A stretch of 7,357 bases of DNA. Source: Chloroflexota bacterium (GTDB taxonomy: Bacteria; Chloroflexota; Dehalococcoidia; JACQUE01). This document shows, one piece after another, positions 6,401-7,357 of this stretch. The notes under the pieces were generated by a model. It did no database searches. It saw nothing but the letters and a program-made list of their open reading frames with translations, and was not told the DNA's origin. The stretch spans positions 1 through 7,357 of the forward strand of contig JACQUE010000090.1 in assembly GCA_016210425.1 (NCBI GenBank), written 5' to 3'. Numbering within the stretch: the stretch's first letter is position 1; each line of letters starts with the position of its first letter. The position numbers were made by a program, and so were the translations under genes.

Positions 6401-7357
6401 TTGGGCGATGTCTTCGCCTGGTGGTTCTGGATAGAGGCGCTGGGCCTGGTGGCTTTGCCGCCGGCCTTCTTGCTTTTCCGCCGTCTGCCTGACCGAGGCT
6501 ACTTCTTCGCTAAGCCGCTGGGACTGCTGCTACTCACCTACCTCGTCTGGCTTGCCGGAAGCTTCCATCTGCTGCCGAACGGGCGCGGCTCCGCGCTGTT
6601 GATCCTGCTGGTCTTGATAGCGGTGTCGCTGGCCATGCTCCGCCGCTGCCGGGGCGAGCTCGCTGCGCACCTGTCCCGCAACGGGCCCCTGATTATCTTT
6701 GGCGAGGGGCTGTTTCTGCTGCTCTTCCTGCTCTGGGCCGCTGTCCGCGCTCACAATCCGGACATAGCCCACACTGAGCAGCCAATGGACTTCGCCTTCT
6801 TTAACGCGAGCCGCCGCGCTGAGTTCTTCCCGCCTCAGGACCCCTGGCTATCAGGCTACAGCGTCAGCTACTACTACTTCGGCTACCTGATGATGGCTAC
6901 CATCTCAAACCTGAGCGGCGTTCTACCCGCGATCAGCTATAATCTGGCGCTGGCGTCGCTCTTTGCCCTGACCGGCCTGGGAGCCTTCAGCCTCGTTTAT
7001 AACATGGTGGCTGCATCCCGAGCGCGGAGTGCGGGAACCTTCGAGCCAAGCCTGCGGGCTGCCGGCTTCGGGCTGCTGGGGGCCTTGTTTGTGCTGGGGA
7101 TAGGTAACCTAGAGGGTGGCCTGGAGCTCCTGAAAGCCCACGGCTTCGGGAGCAGCGGTTTCTGGCAGTCCGTGGGCATCAAGGACCTGGCCAATCCCTA
7201 CCATAGCTCCCACTGGTATCCGACAGATAACTGGTGGTGGTGGCGGGCGACCCGTGTCATCGGCACCATCTGCGGCGGAAGGAGCCTGGACTACACCATC
7301 ACCGAGTTCCCCTTCGTCAGTGCCCTCCTGGGCGACTTGCTCCCTCACGTCATGGCG
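6401..7357 (+). CDS. DUF2298 (Chlor_Arch_YYY) polytopic membrane protein, partial, C-terminus outside window
   Basis: Large integral membrane protein of unknown function; 319 residues are visible and the frame is open at the right edge. About seven hydrophobic segments can be seen, roughly at 6-27, 36-54, 63-80, 95-113, 158-176, 180-202 and 216-232. Between segments 4 and 5 is a loop with TEQPMDFAFFNA and the family hallmark SYYYFGY (YYYFGY at 157-162). Later come WWWW at 278-281 followed by RATRVI, and DYTITEFPFVSALLGDLLPHVMA at the end. These match what I recall of the DUF2298/YYY family, found mainly in Chloroflexota and Archaea. Members resemble GT-C-type membrane glycosyltransferases in layout, but no activity is established and I assign none. 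The start is TTG at 6401: an in-frame TGA at 6392-6394 leaves no other start before the first membrane segment, and GGAGGG lies 10 nt upstream. It begins 2 bp after the ftsY stop, so co-transcription and translational coupling are likely. Confidence 0.88.
   Translation, partial: MGDVFAWWFWIEALGLVALPPAFLLFRRLPDRGYFFAKPLGLLLLTYLVWLAGSFHLLPNGRGSALLILLVLIAVSLAMLRRCRGELAAHLSRNGPLIIFGEGLFLLLFLLWAAVRAHNPDIAHTEQPMDFAFFNASRRAEFFPPQDPWLSGYSVSYYYFGYLMMATISNLSGVLPAISYNLALASLFALTGLGAFSLVYNMVAASRARSAGTFEPSLRAAGFGLLGALFVLGIGNLEGGLELLKAHGFGSSGFWQSVGIKDLANPYHSSHWYPTDNWWWWRATRVIGTICGGRSLDYTITEFPFVSALLGDLLPHVMA

Noticed and set aside
6391..6492. ATG at 6391 right after GGAGGG as start of a small gene
   Set aside because: It is too close to the GGAGGG, it continues a non-coding frame that overlaps ftsY, and the hydrophobic, family-matching protein is in the frame starting at TTG 6401.
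1..7357. A novel defence, mobile or biosynthetic system
   Set aside because: All reading frames with coding character belong to known housekeeping families or DUF2298, gaps are short, and no repeats, integrase, transposase or toxin-antitoxin-like pair is visible.

Overview
This is a GC-rich window of ordinary chromosomal housekeeping genes, very probably from a member of Chloroflexota (perhaps a Dehalococcoidia-like lineage). Three things point there: the order rnc-smc-ftsY, FtsY and SMC proteins with variants such as 'LAKLDGTAKGG' and 'HATVEAAD', and a large membrane protein of the DUF2298 (Chlor_Arch_YYY) type directly after ftsY, a family described mainly from Chloroflexota and Archaea. 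The phylum call is an inference from gene content. I found no mobile element, CRISPR array, tRNA, rRNA or tandem repeat.

Layout. Positions 1-668 on the minus strand hold the N-terminal two thirds or so of a class II CCA-adding/poly(A) polymerase-type tRNA nucleotidyltransferase, which runs off the left edge. Positions 669-803 are a short intergenic region with two divergent, physically overlapping promoter-like sequences: a near-consensus sigma-70 type promoter facing rnc (TTGACA, 17 bp, TATGAT) and an extended -10 (TGCTATAAT) facing the nucleotidyltransferase. Everything to the right reads on the plus strand: RNase III (rnc, to 1592), the chromosome condensation ATPase SMC (smc, 1690-5400), the SRP receptor GTPase FtsY (ftsY, 5463-6398), and the first 319 residues of a DUF2298 polytopic membrane protein (from 6401, running off the right edge). 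Spacing is 97 bp, 62 bp and 2 bp, with no convincing terminator, so a single transcript from the rnc promoter is plausible.

Working together. rnc, smc and ftsY are neighbours in many bacteria and link RNA processing, chromosome organisation and membrane-protein targeting. The membrane protein after ftsY would itself be an SRP/FtsY client, but a functional link is only suggested by its 2 bp spacing.

The most notable point is start-codon use. smc and the DUF2298 gene can only start at TTG. The nucleotidyltransferase most likely starts at TTG. ftsY appears to start at CTG, with a perfect GGAGG ribosome binding site and a family-typical N-terminus. rnc has an ATG without a visible ribosome binding site, and 26 codons inside it a TTG with a good one, at the position where the conserved family sequence begins. 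Other oddities are an Arg in place of a usual metal-ligand Asp in RNase III, an approximately 22-residue insert in the SMC hinge, and a possible hairpin over the ftsY ribosome binding site. I see no previously undescribed multi-gene system here.
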